Below are positions 43,675-51,634 of a stretch of DNA of 55,045 bases, piece after piece. The first letter of the stretch is position 1; every line of letters starts with the position of its first letter. The stretch is from NCBI GenBank assembly GCA_019636835.1, contig JAHBWU010000016.1, positions 1 through 55,045 on the forward strand, given 5' to 3'. The notes beneath the pieces are model-generated. The model saw only the letters and a program-made list of their open reading frames with translations, did not search any database and had not been told where the DNA came from. The position numbers and the translations under genes were made by a program. The DNA comes from Nitrospira sp. (GTDB lineage: Bacteria; Nitrospirota; Nitrospiria; Nitrospirales; Nitrospiraceae).

Positions 43675-44103
43675 TTATTCTGATTTTACCCAGAGCATCA
43701 ACCCGTCCACTTTTGTCACTATTGCGCGCTGACCCTTGGCCAGCGGAGAGGCTCCGTCGTTGCGCGTGGTCCAGGTAGTGCCGCGCAATTCTGCCTTGCC
43801 TGTGTGACCTGAGGGAAGATCGTCAAGGAGAACGGCGGACTCTCCTATCATGGTATCCACCGCATGGGTAAGAGTACTTTTGGTCATTCGCAGCAGGGGA
43901 CCACGGAAAAGCAGGAGCGAAACGACAGCCAGAATGGAGAACAGCAGCCATTCCAGCCACGCAGTCTGCACGATACCCAGACCAGCCAGTGCGCCAACGA
44001 TCAGTGCCGCCATGCCGAAGAACAGGAGATAGAATCCACCCGGCGACATCATTTCTGCGCCGGCAAGGACTAATCCCATGAGCAACCAATACCACCAGGT
44101 CAT
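43675..44103 (-). CDS. NfeD family membrane protein
   Basis: 142 residues from ATG 44103 (GAGG upstream). Two or three helices (WYWLLMGLVLAGAEMMSPGG, FYLLFFGMAALIVGALAGLG, WLLFSILAVVSLLLF) are followed by an OB-fold C-terminal domain ending AIVTKVDGLMLWVKSE. It is the short NfeD1b form without protease domain, and it partners the SPFH protein encoded next. Confidence 0.92.
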   Translation of the reverse strand: MTWWYWLLMGLVLAGAEMMSPGGFYLLFFGMAALIVGALAGLGIVQTAWLEWLLFSILAVVSLLLFRGPLLRMTKSTLTHAVDTMIGESAVLLDDLPSGHTGKAELRGTTWTTRNDGASPLAKGQRAIVTKVDGLMLWVKSE

Positions 44104-44211
44104 GAAAAACCTCGTGCTGTACAAGAGACACTGTGAGATATCGGGAATTCTTGCGAAGTCTAGGGCTCATTCGCATCACCGTCAAGTAGACCACGGTTTA
44201 ACAGCAGCGAA

Positions 44212-44240
44212 TTGAACGGACGTAAGGCCGATGATATAGT
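44212..44240 (+). promoter_or_regulatory. sigma70-type promoter for the CARF gene
   Basis: TTGAAC (44212-44217) and TATAGT (44235-44240) have a 17-bp spacer. Nine bases separate the -10 box from ATG 44250, and no Shine-Dalgarno lies between them, so the transcript is probably leaderless. Confidence 0.7.
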
Positions 44241-44249
44241 CGTCGCGCC

Positions 44250-45506
44250 ATGGCCCAAGACCAACCCATCAAGGCGCTCGTGATTGCACTGATCGATGAC
44301 GCGGCATCGGCGGTCTATTCAATCAACAGGCTCAACCCGGATACCTTGTGTTTCGTATTGCCTGAAGGAAGCAAGGCCTTGGTGGAGTCGGACATCCAGC
44401 CGAAGATCCAACAGATGCCGAGGCGTTGGGATTGGATCGTGATAGCGGACGCTACGGAGTTCCCACCCACCTATCAGACCATTGCGCGGTCCCTACCGGA
44501 TCTCTTACGGACCTGGGAAATACAGCCGGGGGAGCTGGTGGTGGACTTGAGTGGAGCGACCGCGGCAATGGCGGGCGCGCTCACCTTGGTGGCGTTCCCG
44601 TGGACTTCTCGGGTGGTCGAGTTGGTTCAGGCGCGCGAAGGTCTGGAGGGTGATCGTGTTGAGTTGGGCTCCAAGACATTCGTCTGGGCTCAGACGAATC
44701 CATGGGATGAGCAGGGGACGGTGTCGCGCCGAGAAGGATGTGAGTTGTTCAATCGAGGCATGTTTCACGCCGCCGCCAAAATGTTTCACGACATAGAACT
44801 GCGGGTGAGTGGTGGGCAGAAGCCGTTGTATCGGGCATTCAAGGACTTAGCCGAGGGCTATGAGTCGTGGGAACGGTTTCATCACCGCCAGGCCTGGGAC
44901 AAATTGAAGACCGCGACCAAAGCTCTTGAAATGGCTTCGCTGTGGGGTGGACCTCCCGGACTGAAGGCGATGATTCCGTCGCTCAAGGCCAACACCGGTT
45001 TTCTTGAAAGGCTCGTGCTGGATCCGGCGGAAGTCAAAGAATTCATCGCGCTGGACCTGCTGGCATTTGTGGGTAGGCGACTCCATGTCGGCCACAATCC
45101 AGAAATTGGCATGACGGCACTCGTTCGTGCGCTGGAGGCCTTCGCGCAAGTCCGGCTCTATAAGGCGCACAAGATCAAGAGTTGGGATGTGTCGCCGGGA
45201 CAGCTCCCGCAAGGGCTACAAGAGATCTGCCGCATGTGTTATCTCGAAGACATCGACGGTAAGTACAAGCTGCCGCTTCAAGCCCAGTTTCGTGTGTTGG
45301 CCGGGTTGGGCGATCAACTGGGCCAAGCCTTTCTCAGGGAATGGCAGAAGATGAAGCCGTTGTTGGACGCAGCGAACCATGCAGTGTTGGGACATGGCTT
45401 CGAACCCGTCAAATCAGAACGAGTGCAGCAGCTCTACGATGTGGTCATCAAGCTGTCAGGAGTCACTGAGACCTCGCTGCCGAAGTTTCCGGTGCTGCAT
45501 ATGTAG
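44250..45506 (+). CDS. CARF-domain protein resembling the Cas02710/TIGR02710 family
   Basis: 418 residues. The N-terminal 140 or so form a Rossmann-like CARF fold (KALVIALIDDAASAVYSINR, then WDWIVIADATEFPPTYQTIA and the ligand loop VVDLSGATAAMAGALTLVAF). A mainly helical middle and C-terminal region follows, with NRGMFHAAAKMFHDIE and, near the end, ANHAVLGHGF. That last motif resembles the HEPN RNase R-N-xxx-H block, with Ala at the Arg position in my reading. CARF proteins bind cyclic oligoadenylate made by type III CRISPR systems. No cas gene or array is in the window. Family naming is from memory. Confidence 0.75.
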   Translation: MAQDQPIKALVIALIDDAASAVYSINRLNPDTLCFVLPEGSKALVESDIQPKIQQMPRRWDWIVIADATEFPPTYQTIARSLPDLLRTWEIQPGELVVDLSGATAAMAGALTLVAFPWTSRVVELVQAREGLEGDRVELGSKTFVWAQTNPWDEQGTVSRREGCELFNRGMFHAAAKMFHDIELRVSGGQKPLYRAFKDLAEGYESWERFHHRQAWDKLKTATKALEMASLWGGPPGLKAMIPSLKANTGFLERLVLDPAEVKEFIALDLLAFVGRRLHVGHNPEIGMTALVRALEAFAQVRLYKAHKIKSWDVSPGQLPQGLQEICRMCYLEDIDGKYKLPLQAQFRVLAGLGDQLGQAFLREWQKMKPLLDAANHAVLGHGFEPVKSERVQQLYDVVIKLSGVTETSLPKFPVLHM

Positions 45507-45591
45507 AGTTGTCGTTCGTGATGCGTGATGTTCGGCAATCACATCAAACGACTCTGAAGAGTACTGGCTTTCGGGATACGAGTTCCGACGC

Positions 45592-46041
45592 ATGCGAGAT
45601 ACGTTTCACGAACGACGAGATACGATCGAAGTCAAAATCTATTACGAAGACACCGACTGCGGCGGAGTCGTCTACTACGCCAATTATCTGAAGTATTTTG
45701 AGCGAGCTCGTACCGAATATCTTGAAATGCGAGGGTATTCGGTTGCGGCATTGATGAAACAAGGCATCATCTTCGTGGTCGTGCATGCCGAAGTGGACTA
45801 TTGCTTGCCCGGCCGCTACGGAGAAACGTTGGTCGTCGAAACGGACGTCGGCGATGTGACGAAGGCTGCTTTGACATTTTCCCATATCGTGCGCGAAAAG
45901 GTGAGCGGCCGCGTGGTGGTGAAAGGCTCGGCTCGGTTGGCGGCGACGGACGGGAACGGAAAAGTCGTGCGTCTGGACGGAGCCATGGTCGCCGCGCTCC
46001 AATCAGCGGCCCATCCTTCTATACCGCCTCGATCCTGCTAG
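45592..46041 (+). CDS. ybgC: YbgC-type acyl-CoA thioesterase
   Basis: 149 residues with the 4-hydroxybenzoyl-CoA-thioesterase hot-dog fold: YYEDTDCGGVVYYANYLKYF (catalytic Asp) and ERARTEYLEMRG, then PGRYGETLVVET. YbgC proteins hydrolyse short acyl-CoA esters and are often tied to the Tol-Pal envelope system. The tol genes are not in the window. It overlaps the end of the convergent methyltransferase gene by four bases. Confidence 0.92.
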   Translation: MRDTFHERRDTIEVKIYYEDTDCGGVVYYANYLKYFERARTEYLEMRGYSVAALMKQGIIFVVVHAEVDYCLPGRYGETLVVETDVGDVTKAALTFSHIVREKVSGRVVVKGSARLAATDGNGKVVRLDGAMVAALQSAAHPSIPPRSC

Positions 46042-46895
46042 GAGACGCCGCGTTGGCCCCAACAAGCATGGATGAGCGCACTGAGAAACCAAAAGGATGG
46101 GTCGGTCAAAGGGGCGGTAAGCACTCCGTATTCCCTATCTCGTTCTTGGGTGAGGCTTCCATCACTCTGTTCCGAAGCACGTATCGCTTCCAGGCTTTGC
46201 AACCACCACCGTCCCCATGGGCTGTCTCCACGGACCACCGCTGCGCTCGCTTTGTGGCGGATATTCACCAAGCCACAGTGTTCGAACAACATCGGTAGTT
46301 TTCGCCCAAACGCAGGATCGTATCCTCGCGACACCCACCATTCGCCGTTCTTCCAGACGCGATGGTAGAGGGCGTAGTGTGAATGAGAAGGATCTATCGG
46401 GGCGACCATGCCCCAGTCACCGTCCTCGTCGATAAGCCATCCGCCAGGCCGCAAGCACTCCACCATGCGGCGGATGGCGATCTCCTGTTTCCCCGCAAGC
46501 CAAAATAACAGGAGCCGTGCGCAGACAAGATCGAATGAACCGGGATTTAGAATATCCAGTGAATCGCTGAGGATGTCGTGCCGGAGGACTTCGAGATTCG
46601 GAACGTCAAGCCGATTGAGGTAGGTGGTATCGACATCGGTGGCCACGACTCGGCCGTTGACCCCGACTCGCTGAGCAAGCCACACAGCCATAGATCCGCG
46701 GCCTGCGCCGACTTCAAGACAACGCCAGCCGGGTTGAACGAAGGCACGCCGTTGACGAGAAAGGGGATCGAAGATTTCTTCAAGGAGGTTGAGTCGCTCA
46801 TCTTCGGCCCCTTGGCGTCCCGCCGCAGCAAGGCGATACCGTGGTTCGGATGTATGGATGCGCTCGCCGTTCGTTCCATCTTCATGTTGCGTCAC
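46038..46895 (-). CDS. class I SAM-dependent methyltransferase
   Basis: 285 residues from GTG 46895. Motif I is CLEVGAGRGSMAVWLAQRVG, followed by VVATDVDTTYL, the acidic motif II region, DLVCARLLLFWL and CLRPGGWLIDEDGDW. The C-terminal third has extra Trp residues (WGRWWLQSLEAI). Substrate unknown. Ribosome binding is weak, and the gene is convergent with ybgC. Confidence 0.82.
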   Translation of the reverse strand: MTQHEDGTNGERIHTSEPRYRLAAAGRQGAEDERLNLLEEIFDPLSRQRRAFVQPGWRCLEVGAGRGSMAVWLAQRVGVNGRVVATDVDTTYLNRLDVPNLEVLRHDILSDSLDILNPGSFDLVCARLLLFWLAGKQEIAIRRMVECLRPGGWLIDEDGDWGMVAPIDPSHSHYALYHRVWKNGEWWVSRGYDPAFGRKLPMLFEHCGLVNIRHKASAAVVRGDSPWGRWWLQSLEAIRASEQSDGSLTQERDREYGVLTAPLTDPSFWFLSALIHACWGQRGVS

Positions 46896-46919
46896 GCCTG
46901 TTACCGTGATCCGTCACTG

Positions 46920-48707
46920 TCAATGATGGGTCACCGACTGAGTGGAGAATCCCCGGAGTTTCTTGCCGACTTGCGTTTTCGAATCACCTGAATTGCCGCC
47001 TAGTTCCGACCACTGAGTAATCACGATTTCCATTCGTCGGTTCTTACTCCGGCCTTTTTCAGTATCATTCGTTGCAATAGGTTTAGTATCCGCGTATCCG
47101 ACTGCTTTGACTCGATCTGCCTCAAGCCCTCCATTGAGCAGAGCTTGACTTGCATGTTCGGCGCGTGTCCGGGACAGTTCGATGTTATCCCGAAAGCCTC
47201 GCCGAGAATCGTTCCGGACAGGCGTATTGTCGGTATGACCGGCAACTTCCACGCTTTGGTAACGAAATCTGTGCAAGACGGTTCCGACCCGCTCGAGCAA
47301 CGAGGTGCCTCCCAGGGTGACCGTGGCGTCACCTGGGGTGAATAATTCACCGATCGCAAATGCGAGGGTTAATTTATTTCCTCGTTGTCTTAACGTCACA
47401 TTGCCCTTCCTGAGTTCTGGCTGTAACAGGCTCGCAAGGCTCTCATTCATCTTGCCGAGGTCGCTACTTAAGAAGGCTTCTGCGTCATCTGCAACCGCCG
47501 GGGCGGGCGGCAGCAGGTTGGTCACGGATAGGTTCTCCTCGACCGATTGCGGCGGAAGCGAATTTTTGTCAGGAGAGCTCTCCTCCTGAGTGGGAGTCGC
47601 TTCGGGTGGTTTGGAGAAATTGCGCTCGAGGTCCGACAGCAATTGCTTCGTACGCGAGAGTTCCGCGTCTCTCGCCATGAGTTGGGGGTTGAGATCTGCC
47701 AGCTTTTGCGTGACTTGTTTGAAGTCGTCCCTGACCTGGGCCAGTTCTTGCTCTTTCCTCGCCATCTGTTGTTCGACTTCGGTGGCGCGGCGCTTAGCCT
47801 GGGTCAGTTCTTGGTCTTTGCCCTCCATTTGTTGTTCGACTTCGGCAGCGCGACGCTTGGCCTGGGCCAGTTCCTGGTCTTTCCCCGCCGCCGGCTGTTG
47901 CTCTACCTCGGTCTTTCGGCGCTTACCCTGCGCCAGTTCTTGCTCTTTCCTTACCGTCTGTTGTTCTGCGTCGGCTGCGCGGCGCTTGGCCTGAGCTAGT
48001 TCCTGCTCTTTCCCCACCATCTGCTGTTCTGCTTCAGCCATGCGCCGCTTAGCCTGGGCCAGTTCTTGCTCTTTCCTCGCCGTCTGTTGTTCAGCTTCGA
48101 CTGCGCGCCGTTTGGCCTGCGTCAGTTCGTAGTCTTTCCCCGCCATCTGCTGTTCTGCTTCAGCCATGCGCCGCTTAGCCTGGGCCAGTTCCTGGTCTTT
48201 CCCCGCCATCTGCTGTTCGACTTCAGCCATGCGCCGCTTAGCCTGGGCCAGTTCTTGCTCTTTCCTCGCCGTCTGTTGTTCAGCTTCGACTGTGCGCCGT
48301 TTGGCCTGCGTCAGGTCTTGCCCTTTCCCCGCTGCCATTTGTTGTTCGACTTCGGCCACACGGCGCTTGGCTTGGTTGAGCTCCTCAGCTTGTGACGCAA
48401 GATCTTCTCGCAGGTTCTTTGAAATCTCGTGGGCGCTGGATCTCAGGGCTGCAATCTCATTCTCCTTGGCATGGAGCTCGATAACGAGTTCACCGATCCG
48501 TCGCTTTGCATTTTCCAGATTACCGGCGGCAAGTTGCCGCTCGAGTTCATCGATTTTTTGTTTGGCCTGTTGGAGATGATTTCGCGTCACGTTCAATTCG
48601 TCTTGCGACGACCGGCTGTCTGAATCTCCGACGGCAAGAGAAACCGGCACGGTTCCGCATAACATGGCAACGGATACAAGAGCGAAGGCGGATAACTTGA
48701 TGATCAT
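46920..48707 (-). CDS. OmpA-domain protein with a long repetitive coiled coil
   Basis: 595 residues. A signal peptide (MIIKLSAFALVSVAMLCGTV) is followed by a coiled coil from about residue 30 to 350. The central part (114-325) is ten tandem units of about 21 residues of the form KRRMAEVEQQMAGKDQELAQ. An OmpA peptidoglycan-binding domain ends the protein (VEVAGHTDNTPVRNDSRRGF, ELSRTRAEHASQALL, VKAVGYADTKPIATND, NRRMEIVI). It probably spans from the outer or inner membrane to the cell wall and may set periplasmic spacing, which is inference. Confidence 0.9.
   Translation of the reverse strand: MIIKLSAFALVSVAMLCGTVPVSLAVGDSDSRSSQDELNVTRNHLQQAKQKIDELERQLAAGNLENAKRRIGELVIELHAKENEIAALRSSAHEISKNLREDLASQAEELNQAKRRVAEVEQQMAAGKGQDLTQAKRRTVEAEQQTARKEQELAQAKRRMAEVEQQMAGKDQELAQAKRRMAEAEQQMAGKDYELTQAKRRAVEAEQQTARKEQELAQAKRRMAEAEQQMVGKEQELAQAKRRAADAEQQTVRKEQELAQGKRRKTEVEQQPAAGKDQELAQAKRRAAEVEQQMEGKDQELTQAKRRATEVEQQMARKEQELAQVRDDFKQVTQKLADLNPQLMARDAELSRTKQLLSDLERNFSKPPEATPTQEESSPDKNSLPPQSVEENLSVTNLLPPAPAVADDAEAFLSSDLGKMNESLASLLQPELRKGNVTLRQRGNKLTLAFAIGELFTPGDATVTLGGTSLLERVGTVLHRFRYQSVEVAGHTDNTPVRNDSRRGFRDNIELSRTRAEHASQALLNGGLEADRVKAVGYADTKPIATNDTEKGRSKNRRMEIVITQWSELGGNSGDSKTQVGKKLRGFSTQSVTHH
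47733..48368 (-). repeat. ten tandem 63-bp coding repeats in the OmpA-domain gene
   Basis: Each unit encodes three heptads starting KRR and containing (A/V)EQQ. Two units (the first and the eighth) carry one extra codon. The units are similar at DNA level (GGCCTGGGCCAGTTC, GCGCCGCTTAGCC repeated), so copy number may change by slippage or recombination. Confidence 0.85.
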
Positions 48708-48758
48708 GTCTCACTCACAAGTAAGGTGCGGCGGCCATAATGGATTCGCGTAAGCCAT

Positions 48759-48784
48759 CGGATTTCACATGCACATGAAATCCG
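48759..48784. other. hairpin upstream of the OmpA-domain gene
   Basis: CGGATTTCA and TGAAATCCG form a perfect 9-bp stem around an 8-base loop (CATGCACA). It lies about 50 bp upstream of the OmpA-domain start, so it may be an operator or a structure in a leader. Confidence 0.5.
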
Positions 48785-48835
48785 GCAACGAAGCGCAGGC
48801 GGAAGCACCTGAGTTGAACTCTAAATGGATATCGG

Positions 48836-48878
48836 CGCTTTCCCTTCTTCATGAATGGAAAGAGAAAGAGGGAAAGCG
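48836..48878. terminator. long-loop hairpin between the OmpA and lipoprotein genes
   Basis: CGCTTTCCC (48836-48844) pairs with GGGAAAGCG (48870-48878) across a 25-base purine-rich loop. It could end the transcript of the upstream minus-strand lipoprotein gene. About 300 bp (48708-49012) here hold no gene. Confidence 0.45.
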
Positions 48879-49012
48879 ATCCTATCGCCTTCATGATTCA
48901 CTTTGCAACGGGGCAGTGAGCGGTTCACTCTTGTGGTGGTAGTCGTCTATAGCTGCCGGATGTCGCCATGTCGGCAGGCAAGATCGGATACAGTGGCGAG
49001 CCGCTGCCCGCG

Positions 49013-49339
49013 TTACTCGAAGGGATAGAGCCGATCTTTGGTAACTGGCCGGTTCTCTCGTTGGATGATATTCGCCGAGCACTGATAGCCTTCTTGATTC
49101 AAAAATGGGAAAAGAAATATGAACCAACTGGTTTCCACTTGGAATTCATCGGGCACCAATCGCACGTTTCTCTCGCGAGCCGCTATCTTCAGATTGAGCA
49201 GACAGCCTTCTTGAGTGTACCCACTTGCGGTAACCTTTGCAGGCCCATCCGTTCCTCCTATCGTCTTGTTAGCGTGGGAAGCACAGGCGACGAGAAACAT
49301 TGAAGCGACGAGAGGAAGCACTACGAAAAAGCGTTTCAT
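49013..49339 (-). CDS. small lipoprotein
   Basis: 108 residues from ATG 49339, where GAGGTGG lies upstream and a lipoprotein signal follows (MKRFFVVLPLVASMFLVAC). The mature part is short and has two further cysteines (EGCLLNLK, YQCSANII) that could form a disulfide. A longer in-frame reading from 49456 adds sequence before the signal and is rejected. Function unknown. Confidence 0.72.
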   Translation of the reverse strand: MKRFFVVLPLVASMFLVACASHANKTIGGTDGPAKVTASGYTQEGCLLNLKIAARERNVRLVPDEFQVETSWFIFLFPFLNQEGYQCSANIIQRENRPVTKDRLYPFE

Positions 49340-49969
49340 TACCACCTCACTAATCTTCAGGGTGCCGACCGGATTGCCGATTTCAACGGACCTCAAAGGA
49401 CGAGACGCGGGCAACTTGATGAAGCACCTGATCGTTGCCAAAAAGTGTGCGCCCAAACACTACAGAATTCGCCGGATTGTCGGAGAAATGCAAGAAGGGT
49501 GTCAAGAACGGGGGAGAGTCTGAATTTTAAGGTGGTCATCATGTATGACACGGACCTTGGAACGCGGGAGCAACACCTCAAATCTTGGTCCCCACGTTCT
49601 GTGGATAACCTTGTGAACAAGTCTGTTTTTTGGTCAAACCATGCGCAAATGACCTGTCGATTTATCAAACTGCCTACTTTTTAAGCATCCGTACTATATC
49701 AGAAGAGCCACAGCTAATAGTGGTCCATATCCTTCTTCTAGACGTTTTCACACATTCCTGCCAGTTTTTCTCGGGCATCCAGAAAACAATCCCAACCCAC
49801 GTTGTCGGTCAGACCATCTCGTGCATGGCTATCCACAGCCATGAGAATTTTCTGTGGATCGCAGACTAATTGATAGGACTAGAGCGCTGTTTCTGATCTG
49901 TCAAGAGCCGGTCGGAAAAGAAAGCAGCCTCGCGGTAAAAAAGATAGGGTTAAATGGCTGTGTACTGTG
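49340..49969. other. 630-bp non-coding stretch with DnaA-box-like sites
   Basis: No convincing gene on either strand. CTGTGGAT occurs at 49599-49606 and 49852-49859 and in inverted form (ATCCACAG) at 49831-49838. The first is part of a perfect DnaA-box 9-mer (TTATCCACA on the minus strand, 49600-49608). The last two form an 8-bp inverted repeat. The rest is AT-richer than average. Confidence 0.45.
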
Positions 49970-50146
49970 TTACTTTTTTCGGTACACATTGAGCCCGACC
50001 TTCTCTTGCCGATTCGGAATGGTCACGTTCCCTTCCGTCGAAGCAATGATGATCGTCTTGCCCGTTGAAGAGGGACCGAACTCCTTCGAGAGGTCCACTC
50101 TGATCGTCAACACGGACCCCTCAATATTCATCTCAATGTTTTTCAT
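49970..50146 (-). CDS. small conserved-looking protein of 58 residues
   Basis: Begins MKNIEMNIEGSVLTIRVDLS and ends GLNVYRKK. The middle reads KEFGPSSTGKTIIIASTEGN, with a strand-turn-strand pattern typical of a compact beta protein. AAAGGA lies upstream of ATG 50146. It is likely real by codon pattern and ribosome binding site, though below the size usually reported. Its start overlaps the stop of a 30-codon frame (50143-50235, reading MTGPEVNFVGPERIVVQDQA). The secreted-protein gene at 50309-50770 may be in the same transcript. Confidence 0.72.
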   Translation of the reverse strand: MKNIEMNIEGSVLTIRVDLSKEFGPSSTGKTIIIASTEGNVTIPNRQEKVGLNVYRKK

Positions 50147-50235
50147 GATGACGTCCTTTCAGCAGCGCGAATGGTGGCTTGGTCCTGAACGACGATCCGT
50201 TCGGGACCCACGAAGTTGACCTCTGGCCCCGTCAA
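50143..50235 (-). CDS. possible 30-codon ORF coupled to the next small gene
   Basis: A TTG at 50235 opens MTGPEVNFVGPERIVVQDQA followed by TIRAAERTSS, and its TGA overlaps the following ATG (ATGA). The amino acid pattern looks coding, but the frame is very short and no strong ribosome binding site precedes it. It may be a leader peptide or a degraded piece. Confidence 0.25.
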   Translation of the reverse strand: MTGPEVNFVGPERIVVQDQATIRAAERTSS

Positions 50236-50308
50236 GGCTGAGCCGGCGGACGAGGTGCTTCATGTGGCTCGATTTGAGAATGGGCATCTTCCTCACAGGA
50301 TCAGAGAG

Positions 50309-50770
50309 CTAGCGAGCGAAGGTTGTGCCGGCGAGTTTCTTCGCAATGCCGGGTAAATGGCGTTGGGCATCGGCACCTTGAAAGCTGAAGGTCAGCACAA
50401 AACCGGAACACTGTGTGTATCCGGTCCCGCCGGGGCCTTTGCCGTTACGAAAATCACCGATGACCATGTCACCTCCCGTACAAACCGGGAATGTCGTTCG
50501 CTTGAACGCCGGGTTCTGCACATACATGTCCATCATCTCTTTGGTCCCCGCCGCCGTTTCACTTTGTTGGTCCATGTGCACATACACCGACAGTGCCTGA
50601 CCGTTGGGCCATTGCCATGCGCAGCCCTCACCCGTTCCCATACTGGACTGAACAGCAGATAACGAGGGGGATGCAAGCAGGCTACAGACTTGGGCTGCCA
50701 TGGGGCTCGCTGCGTGGGCGGGGGAGGCCCAGAACAATCCACAGATGGCAACGAAAACTCTCAGTTTCAA
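50309..50770 (-). CDS. secreted hypothetical protein
   Basis: 153 residues from TTG 50770 (AAGGAAA upstream). It has a signal peptide ending PAHA, then a mature domain with four cysteines (AQVCSLL, GEGCAWQW, FPVCTGG, YTQCSGF) likely forming two disulfides. No family recognised. It has no membrane segment beyond the signal, so it is probably periplasmic. Confidence 0.75.
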   Translation of the reverse strand: MKLRVFVAICGLFWASPAHAASPMAAQVCSLLASPSLSAVQSSMGTGEGCAWQWPNGQALSVYVHMDQQSETAAGTKEMMDMYVQNPAFKRTTFPVCTGGDMVIGDFRNGKGPGGTGYTQCSGFVLTFSFQGADAQRHLPGIAKKLAGTTFAR

Positions 50771-50947
50771 ATTGCGTTTCCTTGGAAGAAAAACATCCGC
50801 TACAGGATGAGTCGCGTGATACCCCCGGCTGTGTATATTGCCGATGCAGAACGAACAAGTGAATTGTAGTCCCGGCGCTTCGCCTATTCAATGGCCTCTC
50901 CCAAGCCCATCCGGATGGGCTCCAGCTGAGAGGGTGATGCCGGTCGT

Positions 50948-51634
50948 CTACCGGCGCGGAATCAGCGTGACGGTTTCGGTTCGGAGTTCCTTGCTGCCCC
51001 CGTCGGTTATACGCAGGATGATCTCATGCGGCCGCGATCCCCAGCTCTCAAACGTGACATGGGTGGCTGAATTCCTCTCCGTATGGGGCATGACTAAACC
51101 TTTCCCGGATCCAATATCGTAGCCCTTCACCCGATGATAGCCGCTGGCCGGCAAGTAGTCATACGCAAGCGTTCGGCCATCGGCTGCCCAATGGAAGGCC
51201 GCCACGTCCCCTTCCGTCAGGAAGTCTATTTCTCGCACTGTCATGGTCGCAAGGTCCAGAAGGCCTATTAGATTGTGATGCCCCGCAGCTGAAAACGCCG
51301 CGTATCGTCCGTCCGGTGAAACACGAACCAGTTCGAATCGTTGTGGGTGGTAAAAAAGCCCCGGCGCAAGCGTCGATTCGGTCGGCAAACTTTGAAGGGG
51401 AAGTCGAGAGGGTGTTGTCCGATCGGAGGGAAGCACCAGAATGGCTTGTCGGTCGGGCGCCAGGTGCACGGAGGGATAATCGGAGATGAGCGGCGCATTG
51501 CAGGCCAGTAGGAGGCTGCCAACCAAAAGAAGTCCGACCGTGGAACGAGTGCGGCGACCAGCACGGGTGAGTGGACCGGTCTCAGAGCCCAGGAATCGGC
51601 TGCTCGGTTGCTCCGGCCCAGAAGTAATTGTCAT
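50948..51634 (-). CDS. lipoprotein with a beta-propeller-like domain
   Basis: 228 residues from ATG 51634 (AAGGAC upstream), overlapping the amidase gene by 53 bp. The lipobox LLLAC follows a long charged N-region. The mature part has TolB/WD-like blades (VRVSPDGRYAAFSAAG, FHWAADGRTLAYDYL). Such propellers usually bind partners. It is probably co-translated with the amidase and may present it to the envelope. Confidence 0.7.
   Translation of the reverse strand: MTITSGPEQPSSRFLGSETGPLTRAGRRTRSTVGLLLVGSLLLACNAPLISDYPSVHLAPDRQAILVLPSDRTTPSRLPLQSLPTESTLAPGLFYHPQRFELVRVSPDGRYAAFSAAGHHNLIGLLDLATMTVREIDFLTEGDVAAFHWAADGRTLAYDYLPASGYHRVKGYDIGSGKGLVMPHTERNSATHVTFESWGSRPHEIILRITDGGSKELRTETVTLIPRR

Noticed and set aside
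47733..48368. Regular repeats that could suggest a CRISPR array
   Set aside because: The units are contiguous, 63 bp long and in frame within a coding sequence, with no spacers.
49600..49860. Replication origin
   Set aside because: Only one perfect DnaA box, no dnaA, dnaN or gidA nearby, and no obvious unwinding region.
49854..50219. 121-codon plus-strand frame
   Set aside because: It is antisense to the better-supported 58-codon gene and has no motif or ribosome binding site.
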